Assembly: GCA_030247855.1 (NCBI GenBank)
Contig: JAPDRN010000054.1
Span: 1 to 64,000, forward strand
Origin: Knufia peltigerae
Taxonomy: Eukaryota; Ascomycota; Eurotiomycetes; Chaetothyriales; Trichomeriaceae
Reading direction: 5' to 3'
Length of the DNA: 64,000 bases
Below the pieces are notes generated by a model. The model was not told the DNA's origin. It did not search any database and was given only the letters and a program-made list of their open reading frames with translations. Below, one piece after another: positions 41,978-50,327 of the stretch. The first letter of the stretch is position 1. Every line of letters begins with the position of its first letter. Made by a program: the position numbers and the translations under genes.

Positions 41978-42246
41978 TCCACCAGTTCATACCGCATGGG
42001 CACGCGTGCGATGCCCAACTCAGGCACCGTACTCTTCGTATCCGTGCGGATGAAATGCCAGCTGCGCAACTCTTCCGCCGCCGCCTCATCCAGCAGCGCA
42101 TGGCCGCTGGACGTCTCGACAACCACAGCGGCAACCTTCCCCTGCGCAGAACAGGCCGTCTCAGCGCCAGGCGTTGCCGCCAGCACCCCGGCAGCCTGCA
42201 GCATGCCTGCCGGCTGCAGCGGAATAATCCTTGTCCCGATACCCAT
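41974..42246 (-). CDS. Small protein resembling a lone TonB C-terminal domain
   Basis: 90 aa with a GGAGG ribosome-binding site 7 bases before the ATG, so a real gene is likely. From residue 38 the sequence AAVVVETSSGHALLDEAAAE followed by ELRSWHFIR and VPMRYELVE has the pattern of the TonB C-terminal domain (SSG, LDxAA, RxWxF, VPxxFxL). There is no transmembrane anchor, Pro-rich linker or signal peptide, so it cannot be a normal energy transducer. It may be a truncated relic or a cytoplasmic domain. Its TAG stop is within a SMAG tip. Confidence 0.6.
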   Translation of the reverse strand: MGIGTRIIPLQPAGMLQAAGVLAATPGAETACSAQGKVAAVVVETSSGHALLDEAAAEELRSWHFIRTDTKSTVPELGIARVPMRYELVE

Positions 42247-42322
42247 GCCCCGCCCTCCGTGCGTTTGCCTGGCCGATCATAGGGCAGTCGCGCATGGCAT
42301 TGCGCTACGGGCCCTTATGCAT

Positions 42323-42880
42323 TCATGGCCGCCAGTTGGCGTTGCTCTCCCAGAACGCCACCGCGCGCTGATACGCCTCGCGATCAAGCGGCACGCCCGA
42401 GCCCCCCTCGTCCACGCCCAGCGCATTGCGCATCATGGTGATCGGCGCCATCGGCACTTCTTCCGGCTCGGCGGTATAGATGCAGCCGACGATGCCCCAG
42501 TCCGCATCGATGGGTGAACCTTCCTTGGCCAGCTGCTCGGCGCTGTACAGGATCACCACCAGGTAATTGGCCCGTGGCGATTCCACGCCCTCGAACCAGC
42601 GCACCAGCACCGGCAGTTCCTCACGGTTGCGCGCCTCGTAGCCGCTGCGCAGCAGGTGCCGGTTGGCCTCGGTGATCGGCACGGTCAGGCAGCGCGTGCT
42701 GGTCCAGTTTTCATAGACGAACAGCTTGCAGAACGGTGCATAGCCATCGAGCACCTTCAGCGGCGGGTGCGCGTTGAGATGCGCCTGGAACTGCTCGGCG
42801 CTGCAGTCCTGGATGGTGTTGGCGCGCGGTACGCGCGGGAACAGGCGGGGGCGGGCGAAATCGGTGAGGACGATGGACAT
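42323..42880 (-). CDS. DUF3228 family protein
   Basis: 185 aa from ATG 42880. I place it in DUF3228 from the overall sequence, particularly FCKLFVYENWTSTRCLTVPI, LVRWFEGVESPRANYLVVIL and PMAPITMMRNALG; function unknown. It is soluble, with neither signal nor membrane helices. The DADWGIVGCIYTAEPEEVPM stretch is acidic and may bind a ligand or metal. It is an isolated gene, divergent from the amidohydrolase. Confidence 0.8.
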   Translation of the reverse strand: MSIVLTDFARPRLFPRVPRANTIQDCSAEQFQAHLNAHPPLKVLDGYAPFCKLFVYENWTSTRCLTVPITEANRHLLRSGYEARNREELPVLVRWFEGVESPRANYLVVILYSAEQLAKEGSPIDADWGIVGCIYTAEPEEVPMAPITMMRNALGVDEGGSGVPLDREAYQRAVAFWESNANWRP

Positions 42881-43016
42881 GGCGCGGCGTGATCGAAGAA
42901 TCCGCTGCACAGGGTAACCGCCACCGGCGGTGCAAGGGGAGCAGGCCGAGAGTCACTGGCATCCGAACCGGACTTGCCCCACCCTGCCTTCAACCGACCG
43001 CAGGAATTGCAGGCTC

Positions 43017-44540
43017 ATGGATGCAGCACGCGCGTTGTTCTCCTTCCGCCGACCACATCGCGCTCGCCTGCTGAAGGTATTGGCGGTCGTACTACTCGCC
43101 CCGCCTCTGCTGTTTGCCGCCGCCCTGTTCTGGCCGTTGACTGCTCCACCGCTGCCAGACACTGGCAGCAGCCGGGTGATCATCAATGCGCGGGTGGTGG
43201 ACGTACAGAACGGCCTCGCCGGCGAACCCACCACCGTCACTGTGCGCGATGGCATCATCACCGCGATCGGCGATGGCCCTCGCGATGCCACCCTGCACGT
43301 ATTCGACGCCGGCGGCCGCTGGCTGCTGCCGGGCTTCTGGGACATGCACACCCACGCGCTGCAGCTGTCACCGCAACTGCAGTTCCCGTTGATGCTGGCC
43401 AACGGCATCACCGGCACCCGCGACATGATGGACTGCCCGCAGCAGACCGATCCGCTGATCGCCTGCGTCGCCGACAAGCGTCGCTGGAACGCACAGGCCA
43501 TCGCTGGCACGTTGACCGCGCCACGCTTCGTGCAGGTGGCCAGCTTCTACTTCGAAGACCCTGCACTGGCACCACAGGACGCCGTCCGTCGCGCGCATGA
43601 GTACGCCGAGCGCGGCGTGGATGCACTGAAGGTCTACAACCGACTACGCCCGGATACCTACCAACGACTGGCTGCCGAGGCCCGGCAACTGCATCGTCCA
43701 CTGGTGGGCCACCTGCCCAAGGCGGTAGCACTGGAAGAAGCACTGCTGGCCGGTCAGCACAGCTTTGAGCACGCGCATCTGTTCGTTCGTCACTGCTCGG
43801 ATACCGCAGCTGCATGGCGCAGCGGCGCGCTGGATGAAGAAGACCCTACCGCCCTGGCCGAGCGCATGGTGGGCAGCTACGAGGCGGCAACGTGCAACAC
43901 CGCCTTCACGCTGATGCAGGCCAGGGGCAGTGCATTCGTGCCTACCCATGTCACCCGCGAGGAGGACGCCCGCGCGCGCGATCCGGCCTTCATCGATGAC
44001 CCGCGACTGGCCTACCTCGATCCGCTTTCACGCTGGGCCTGGCGCGACGACCTGCACGCCACGGCCACCCGCTATCCCGGCCAACGTGGAGAGCGCGCGC
44101 TGCAAGCCTATTTCAATCATGGCTTGGCGCTGACCAGCGCTGCGCACCGCGCAGGGGTTCCGGTGCTGGTGGGCACCGACACCGGGCTTGGCGGCTTCCG
44201 CTATCACGATGAACTGCAACTGCTGCACCGGGCCGGCCTCAGCCAGGCCGACGTGCTGCGCGCAGCCACGCTGCACGCTGCGCAGCACCTCCACCTGCAG
44301 GCCCGGCATGGCAGTGTCGAGGTCGGCAAGGCGGCCGATCTTGTACTGCTCGACGGCAATCCTTTGCTGGACATCGGCAACAGCCGGCGCGTGCATGCGG
44401 TGCTGCTGGCCGGCAACCTGTACGACCGGCCGCGGCTGGATGCACTGCTGGCCTATGCCCGCTCGCAGGCGCGTTCACCTGCAGTCATGGCGCGGCTGCT
44501 GTGGGGATTTGTGACCAGTCCGGTCAGCGCCGAACTGTAG
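43017..44540 (+). CDS. Membrane-anchored amidohydrolase family protein
   Basis: 507 aa from ATG 43017. A single helix (about residues 19-42, VLAVVLLAPPLLFAAALFW) anchors a periplasmic amidohydrolase domain. Metal ligands: HTH in WDMHTHALQL, the lysine in DALKVYNRL, His in LVGHLPKA and SFEHAH, and Asp in VGTDTGLGGF. The closing VGKAADLVLLDGNPL is typical of imidazolonepropionase/prolidase-like amidohydrolases. The substrate is unknown; peptides or cyclic amides are possible. Stop TAG in GTAG context. Confidence 0.85.
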   Translation: MDAARALFSFRRPHRARLLKVLAVVLLAPPLLFAAALFWPLTAPPLPDTGSSRVIINARVVDVQNGLAGEPTTVTVRDGIITAIGDGPRDATLHVFDAGGRWLLPGFWDMHTHALQLSPQLQFPLMLANGITGTRDMMDCPQQTDPLIACVADKRRWNAQAIAGTLTAPRFVQVASFYFEDPALAPQDAVRRAHEYAERGVDALKVYNRLRPDTYQRLAAEARQLHRPLVGHLPKAVALEEALLAGQHSFEHAHLFVRHCSDTAAAWRSGALDEEDPTALAERMVGSYEAATCNTAFTLMQARGSAFVPTHVTREEDARARDPAFIDDPRLAYLDPLSRWAWRDDLHATATRYPGQRGERALQAYFNHGLALTSAAHRAGVPVLVGTDTGLGGFRYHDELQLLHRAGLSQADVLRAATLHAAQHLHLQARHGSVEVGKAADLVLLDGNPLLDIGNSRRVHAVLLAGNLYDRPRLDALLAYARSQARSPAVMARLLWGFVTSPVSAEL

Positions 44541-44552
44541 CGGTCCGTATTT

Positions 44553-44582
44553 TTTACATCCATCTCGATGAAGCGATATACT
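44553..44582 (+). promoter_or_regulatory. metF promoter
   Basis: TTTACA (44553-44558), an 18-base spacer and TATACT (44577-44582). The spacer contains TCGATGAAGCGA, an imperfect dyad (TCG/CGA) that could be an operator for a methionine-cycle regulator; the regulator is not known from this sequence. Confidence 0.65.
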
Positions 44583-44611
44583 GATCCGTACCCGATGCCG
44601 CCGCCCGTGCC

Positions 44612-45439
44612 ATGACCGCCATCAGCTTCGAGTTCTATCCGCCCAAGACCGACGAACAGCGCACCCAGCTGGACCGTGCCGCGGCCAGGCTGAAGGCCTA
44701 TGCCCCCGAGTACGTGTCCTGTACCTTCGGCGCCGGTGGCTCGACCCTCAGCTACACCTCCGAGACCGTGCGCCATCTCAACCAGCACCATGGCTTCGAT
44801 GCGGCACCGCATCTGTCCTGCGTCGGCGGCACCCGCCAGGAGATCCGCGAGCTGCTCAAGCTGTACCGTGCCATCGGCTGCCGGCGCCTGGTCGCGCTGC
44901 GCGGCGACCTCCCTTCGGGCATGGGCTTCCCGGGCGACATGCGCTACGCCTCCGAACTGATCGCCTTCATCCGCGCCGAGCATGGCGATGCCTTCCGCAT
45001 CGAAGTGGGCGCGTATCCGGAAACGCACCCGCAGGCACAGGACGCCTTGCTCGACCTGAAGCACTTCAAGGCCAAGATCGACGCTGGTGCCGATGCGGCC
45101 ATCACCCAGTACTTCTTCAACCCCGATGCCTACTTCCACTTCGTCGAGGAAGTGCAGCGGCTCGGCGTGCAGGTGCCGATCACCCCGGGCATCATGCCGA
45201 TCTCCAACTTCAGCCAGCTGCGCCGCTTCTCCGAACAGTGCGGTGCGGAAATCCCGCGCTGGATCAGCCGCAAGATGCAGGCCTACGGTGACGACGCCGA
45301 ATCGGTGCGCGCGTTTGGCGCCGAAGTGGTAGCCAAGCTGTGCCAGCGCCTGGTTGAAGGCGGCGCACCGGGCCTGCACTTCTACACGTTGAACCTGGCC
45401 AAGCCGACGGTCTCGGTACTGAAGCTGCTGCGCGGCTGA
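44612..45439 (+). CDS. metF: Methylenetetrahydrofolate reductase
   Basis: Reduces methylene-THF to methyl-THF, the methyl donor for methionine synthesis. 275 aa, the usual bacterial length. N-terminal SFEFYPPKTDEQ carries the catalytic Glu; other motifs are EYVSCTFGAGGST, HLSCVGGTRQEI and ALRGDLPSGMG, plus the FAD-binding and C-terminal GLHFYTLNLAKPT segments. Its own promoter lies 30 bases upstream. With metK and sahH in the same 14 kb it links folate to the SAM cycle. Confidence 0.97.
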   Translation: MTAISFEFYPPKTDEQRTQLDRAAARLKAYAPEYVSCTFGAGGSTLSYTSETVRHLNQHHGFDAAPHLSCVGGTRQEIRELLKLYRAIGCRRLVALRGDLPSGMGFPGDMRYASELIAFIRAEHGDAFRIEVGAYPETHPQAQDALLDLKHFKAKIDAGADAAITQYFFNPDAYFHFVEEVQRLGVQVPITPGIMPISNFSQLRRFSEQCGAEIPRWISRKMQAYGDDAESVRAFGAEVVAKLCQRLVEGGAPGLHFYTLNLAKPTVSVLKLLRG

Positions 45440-45479
45440 AAAGTACGCTGCGTGTCGCAATCGGCGCTACGCTGCGTCG

Positions 45480-46058
45480 ATGAAGGTCGTCCTGTCCCTG
45501 TTGCTGCTCCTGCTGCTGCCCGGCATCTGCGCCATCGCGCAGGCGCAGCCCACGCGTTTGAACCGCTGCACCGATCCGCAGGGGCAAAGTGTCTATACCG
45601 ACCGCCCGTGCGACAGCCTGGGTGCGCAGTCCCGGCGCCCACCGCCGGCGCCTTCCGGCAACACCCTGCAGCGCGACAGCCTCGGCAGCAGCTGTCCGCG
45701 CCGCTTGAGTGAACTGGTGCAGGCCCTGCACACGGCGGTCAGCATCGGTGATGTGAACCGGCTTTCTTCGCTGTACCTGTGGGGCGCGGTATCCGATGCC
45801 GGCGCACAGCGGATTCTTGGCCAGCTGGAATCGGTGGTGCGGCGGCCGCTGGTGGACGTGGTGCCGGTGTATCCGCGGCAGGCACCGGATGAGGGCCAGG
45901 ACATCGCCGCGCAGGATTCGGAAACGGTGCCGGTAGCGACTGCGCGACGACATCCGGTCGGGTTGCGGTTGGAGCAGACCCTGCCGGGCAGCGCCACGCG
46001 CGCGGCGACCGTGCTTGGGCTGCGGCGGCAATATGGATGTTTCTGGATTACGTTGTAA
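45480..46058 (+). CDS. DUF4124 domain secreted protein
   Basis: 192 aa with a signal peptide (cut near AIAQAQP). The DUF4124 motif follows directly: LNRCTDPQGQSVYTDRPC, with the paired cysteines typical of this periplasmic domain. After a Pro-rich linker comes a 110-residue helical/beta segment ending in the TVLGLRRQYGCFWITL tail. The family is abundant in xanthomonads and of unknown function. TACGCT lies exactly six bases before the ATG, so the message may be leaderless, though this hexamer is weak. Confidence 0.8.
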   Translation: MKVVLSLLLLLLLPGICAIAQAQPTRLNRCTDPQGQSVYTDRPCDSLGAQSRRPPPAPSGNTLQRDSLGSSCPRRLSELVQALHTAVSIGDVNRLSSLYLWGAVSDAGAQRILGQLESVVRRPLVDVVPVYPRQAPDEGQDIAAQDSETVPVATARRHPVGLRLEQTLPGSATRAATVLGLRRQYGCFWITL

Positions 46059-46077
46059 ATGGGTTGAGCTGAGTGCC

Positions 46078-46152
46078 ATCCACGCATGGCGTGGATCTAC
46101 TGGTCCGTGCGTGGCGTGGGTCTGCTCATCCACGCGTGGCGTGGATCTACTG
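46078..46152. repeat. Three SMAG-like units in tandem at a 25-bp period
   Basis: Units start at 46078, 46103 and 46128. Units 1 and 3 are nearly identical (ATCCACGC, GCGTGGAT, CTACTG); the middle unit differs from unit 1 at seven positions, five of them A to G. Exact head-to-tail spacing with no linker is unlike the other copies here. Confidence 0.8.
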
Positions 46153-46162
46153 CCTGCGGTGA

Positions 46163-46249
46163 GGGGTCGGTTCCCTTTCCAGCGGAAAGGGCTCCGCCCC
46201 CGGATTCGAGCGAGGAGGTCAGAGCCCCGCATCGCGGGGATCCGACCCC
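46163..46249. repeat. Two GGGTCGG-family palindromes
   Basis: The first (46163-46200) pairs GGGGTCGGTTCCCTTTCC with GGAAAGGGCTCCGCCCC; the second (46218-46249) has GGTCAGAGCCCC and GGGGATCCGACCCC. They are in opposite orientation, so the whole stretch can fold into one larger hairpin after the DUF4124 gene. Confidence 0.7.
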
Positions 46250-46259
46250 CTGTATGGCG

Positions 46260-47213
46260 CTACGCCGGCCACAGTCCGCGGATGGCGGCGATACCCTGCC
46301 CGCCATGACGGCGTGCCTCGATCACGTGCTGCGGCGTCATGCCGCCGAGCGCGTAGATCGGCAGCGAGACCTGCGCGCGCATCGCAGCGAAGGCTTCCCA
46401 CCCCAACGGCACGGTATCGGGATGGCTGGCAGTGGCCCGCACCGGTCCCAGCACGGCGAAGTCGCAGCCGAGACGCTGTGCCGCCAACAGCTGTTCAAGG
46501 TCGTGGCAGGAGGCCGCCACCATCTGCCCGGCCGGCAGCGGCCGTTCCTGCAGTGACTGCAACTGCTCGCTGCCCAGGTGCACGCCGACGCCAAGGGAGC
46601 GGGCCAGTTCAATATCGCGGTTGAGCAGCCACTGCACGCCGCGCCGATGCGCGCGTACGGCCTGCTCGATCATGCCCTGCCGCTGCGGATGCTCGGCGGG
46701 CAGGCGCAGCTGGATGCGTTGCTGCCCCGAAGCGACCGCCTGCTGGAGCTGTCCGTGCCAACGCTGCAGGGCACCCTCATCGGTATCCGGCGCTGGTGTG
46801 ATCAGGTAGCAGTCCGGCTGGCGCAGCACGGCCACCACCGGCAGGTCGGCCGGCGGCATGGAATAGCGGGCCAGCTTGTCCGGCGCCACCCAGGTGATGG
46901 CCTGGCCCTCGCGTCCGCGCGGGGTGCCCTTCCAGCTGCGTACGTGCCGCACTTCCAGGGTCAGGTCCTTGTCCGGGTAGCGCTGGGGCACGTCCATGAT
47001 CCACTCGCCCACCTCGGCCTCGATGCCCAGCTCCTCGTGCAGCTCGCGCGCCAGCGCCTGTTCGGAGGTCTCACCGGGCTCGCGCTTGCCGCCCGGGAAT
47101 TCCCAGAGGCCAGCCATGTCGCGGCTTTCGGTACGGCGGTTGAGCAGGATACGGCCGCGGGCGTCAGTGATGACGGCGGCTACGACGTGGATCGATCGTT
47201 TCGGGGAAGGCAT
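46260..47213 (-). CDS. Nudix hydrolase fused to a ThiE-like (TMP synthase) domain
   Basis: 317 aa from ATG 47213. Residues about 8-130 are a MutT-type Nudix domain with the full box GKREPGETSEQALARELHEE; residues about 140-317 resemble thiamine-phosphate synthase: LLNRDIELARSLGVGVHLGS, VAASCHDLEQLLAAQRLGCD, FAVLGPVRATASHP and IYALGGMTPQHV. The same two-domain protein, next to secA, occurs in many proteobacteria and is thought to sanitise 8-oxo-dGTP; the role of the ThiE-like part is unclear. TAG stop in GTAG. Confidence 0.92.
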   Translation of the reverse strand: MPSPKRSIHVVAAVITDARGRILLNRRTESRDMAGLWEFPGGKREPGETSEQALARELHEELGIEAEVGEWIMDVPQRYPDKDLTLEVRHVRSWKGTPRGREGQAITWVAPDKLARYSMPPADLPVVAVLRQPDCYLITPAPDTDEGALQRWHGQLQQAVASGQQRIQLRLPAEHPQRQGMIEQAVRAHRRGVQWLLNRDIELARSLGVGVHLGSEQLQSLQERPLPAGQMVAASCHDLEQLLAAQRLGCDFAVLGPVRATASHPDTVPLGWEAFAAMRAQVSLPIYALGGMTPQHVIEARRHGGQGIAAIRGLWPA

Positions 47214-47280
47214 GGGGGGAGCATGCCGAAAACCGGGGCACCGGCGCAATCGCCGGGTGCTTCAAGGCCCAGAACAGGAA

Positions 47281-47300
47281 AGCCCCGCTTTCGCGGGGCT
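47281..47300 (-). terminator. secA terminator
   Basis: An 8-bp stem AGCCCCGC/GCGGGGCT with a four-base loop, followed on the minus strand by TTTCCTG. It lies 10 bases beyond the secA stop and 68 bases before the Nudix gene start. Confidence 0.8.
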
Positions 47301-47309
47301 CTCCGGGGG

Positions 47310-47324
47310 TCAGCTCAGCTGGCC

Positions 47325-47357
<33 letters not shown>

Positions 47358-48503
47358 CGGGCACGGATCGTTGCGACCGATCTTCGGCTCGTCACGCTGC
47401 ACCTGACCGACGCCCTGCATCTCGTCCACTTCCTCGACCGCGCTGTAGCTGCCGGTGTCCTGGTGCTGGAACTGCGACTGCTTCAGGCGGGCTTCCACCT
47501 GCTGCCGCTCGGCCGCTTCCAGTGCCTGCACTTCCTCGTCGCTGCGGATGCGCACGCGGGCCAGCAGGGTCACCACTTCGCGCTTGACGTTCTCCAGCAT
47601 GTCCGAGAACAGCTCGAAGGCTTCCTTCTTGTATTCCTGCTTCGGCTGCTTCTGCGCATAACCGCGCAGGTAGATGCCCTGGCGCAGGTAATCCATGCGG
47701 GCCAGGTGCTCCTTCCAGCTCTGGTCGAGCACGGTCAGCATCACGTGCTTCTCCAGTGCGCGCATGGTCTCTTCGCCCACACCCGCTTCCTTCTCGGCGA
47801 AGTGCTGGTTGATGCGTTCCTGCACCTTGGCGGTGATGCCTTCGGCGTCCAGTTCCTCGTGCGACTTGACCAGATCGGTCAGCGACATGTCCACGCCGAA
47901 GTCCGACTGCAGGGTGCCTTCCAGGCCACGCAGGTCCCACTGTTCGTCCACCGAGTTCGGCGGCACGAAGCGGGCGACGATGTCGAAGATCACGTCGTCG
48001 CGGATGCCATCGACGTTGTCCTTCACCGACTCGGCGTCAAGCAGTTCGTCGCGCTGGGCATAGATCACCTTGCGCTGGTCGTTGTTGACGTCGTCGAAAT
48101 CCAGCAGGTTCTTGCGGATGTCGAAGTTGTGGGCCTCGACCTTGCGCTGCGCCTTTTCAATCTGGCGGCTGACCAGGCGGTCCTCGATGACGTCGTCTTC
48201 CTTCATGCCCATCATGCGCATGGCCTTCTGCACCCAGTCGGAGGCGAAGATGCGCATCAGGTTGTCTTCCAGCGACAGGTAGAAACGGGACGAACCCGGG
48301 TCACCCTGGCGGCCCGAACGGCCACGCAGCTGGTTGTCGATACGACGCGATTCGTGGCGCTCGGTGCCGACGATGTGCAGGCCGCCCGCAGCCTTGACTG
48401 CGTCATGGCGCTTCTGCCATTCGGCCTTGATCGCCGCCTTCTGCTCGTCGGTCGCGCCTTCGCCCAGCTCGTGGATTTCCGCTTCCAGCGAACCGCCCAG
48501 CAC

Positions 48504-48535
<32 letters not shown>

Positions 48536-50030
48536 CGATGGTCACGGCGGCCGGACGACCGGCGTTGGCGACGATGGTCGCTTCGCGGTCGTGCTGCTTG
48601 GCGTTGAGTACTTCGTGTGTCACTCCCGCCTTGCGCAGGTGCTCGGACAGCATTTCCGAGGTTTCAATCGAGGTGGTACCCACCAGCACCGGCTGGCCGC
48701 GCTTGGCGCACTCTTCGATGTCGGCCAGCACCGCGTTGAACTTGCCCTTGCGGTTGAGGAACACCTGGTCCGGGCTGTCCTTGCGGATGGTCGGACGGTT
48801 GGTCGGGATCACCACCACTTCCAGACCGTAGATGCTCTGGAACTCGAACGCTTCGGTATCGGCCGTACCGGTCATGCCGGACAGCTTCTTGTACATGCGG
48901 AACAGGTTCTGGAAGGTGATGCTGGCCAGCGTCTGGTTCTCGCGCTGGACCGGCACGCCTTCCTTCGCTTCGACCGCCTGGTGCAGGCCATCGGACCAGC
49001 GGCGGCCAGCCAGGGTACGGCCGGTGAATTCGTCGACGATGACTACTTCGCCATCGCGCACGATGTAGTCCACATCACGCTGGTAGATGGCGTGCGCGCG
49101 CAGGGCGGCGTTGAGGTGGTGGACCACGGTCAGGTTCTGCGCCGCGTACAGGCCTTCGGTCTCGGCATCGAGGATGCCGGCGTCGACCAGCAGCTGCTCG
49201 GCGTGCTCCATGCCCGCTTCGGACAGGTGCACCTGCTTGCCCTTCTCATCGACCCAGAAGTCGCCCTCGCCGTCTTCCGCTTCCTGCTTGACCAGGTTCG
49301 GCACGATGCGGTTGACGCGGATGTACAGCTCCGGGGAATCATCGGCCGGGCCGGAGATGATCAGCGGGGTACGCGCTTCGTCGATCAGGATGGAGTCGAC
49401 TTCGTCGACGATGGCGTAGTGCAGGCCGCGCTGGTAGCGGTCGGCCTTGGACAGCGCCATGTTGTCGCGCAGGTAGTCGAAACCGAATTCGTTGTTGGTG
49501 CCGTAGGTGATGTCCGAACCATAGGCTTCACGCTTGTCGCTGTGCGGCATGCCCGGGTAGACCACGCCCACGCTCAGGCCCAGCCAGTTGTACAGCTTGC
49601 CCATCTGCGCGGCGTCGCGGCGGGCCAGGTAGTCGTTCACGGTGACCACGTGCACGCCCTTGCCTTCCAGCGCGTTGAGGTACACCGGCAGGGTTGCCAC
49701 CAGGGTCTTGCCTTCACCGGTGCGCATTTCTGCGATCTTGCCCAGGTGAAGCACCATGCCGCCGATCAGCTGCACGTCGTAGTGGCGCATGCCCAGTACG
49801 CGGCGACCGGCCTCGCGGCAGACCGCGAACGCTTCCGGCAGCACCTTGTCCAGGGCTTCACCAGCGGCGATGCGCTGCTTGAACTCCGGCGTCTTGGCCT
49901 GCAGCTGCTCGTCGGAAAGCTTCTCGATCTCCGGCTCCAGCGCATTGATCTTGGCGACGATGCGGTTGAGCTGGCGCAGCTGTCGTTCATTACGACTGCC
50001 AAATACGCGGGTAAGCAGGCTGTTGATCAT
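47310..50030 (-). CDS. secA: Preprotein translocase ATPase SecA
   Basis: Motor of Sec-dependent export. Starting at ATG 50030 ([16 protein letters not shown]) gives 906 aa. Walker [16 protein letters not shown]-like [13 protein letters not shown], motif [19 protein letters not shown] and the C-terminal zinc finger [16 protein letters not shown] are intact. No secM is seen upstream; the gap to the M23 gene contains two GGGTCGG palindromes instead, so the E. coli SecM arrest control appears to be absent, as is usual outside enterobacteria. Confidence 0.98.
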
Positions 50031-50225
50031 TGAGGGAACCGGGTTGGATGGAAATGCCGCACGGCTCCGGGAAGGATCCGTCCGCCGCAAACGAATCAGG
50101 GCGCCTGGCGCCCTGTCGATGGCAACACCCATTGTAGCTTGGGATGGGCGGCAGGGGTTTCAACCCTGCATCAAGCGCCATCGGGTCGCAATCGTCGCGG
50201 AATCGGCAAAGATGCGGCGGGATAC

Positions 50226-50322
50226 GGGGTCGGATCCCTTTCGCCACGGCGAGAGGGCTCTGACCCCAGCCCTCATCCGGATCGGGTCAGAGCCCTTCCG
50301 CGGCGCGGAAGGGATCCGACCC
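50226..50322. repeat. Inverted pair of GGGTCGG-family palindromes
   Basis: Copy 1 (50226-50267) and copy 2 (50284-50322) are oppositely oriented, with arms GGGTCGGATCCC and GGGCTCTGACCC. The complete 97 bases can form one long hairpin or two small ones. It lies immediately after the stop of the M23 gene and upstream of secA on the same strand. Confidence 0.8.
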
Positions 50323-50327
50323 GTGGA

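Noticed and set aside
46578..50033. 1151-codon open frame on the plus strand across secA and the Nudix gene
   Set aside because: Exact antisense of secA with its intact motifs; low-complexity His/Val/Gln-rich translation typical of GC-codon shadows, no ribosome-binding site.
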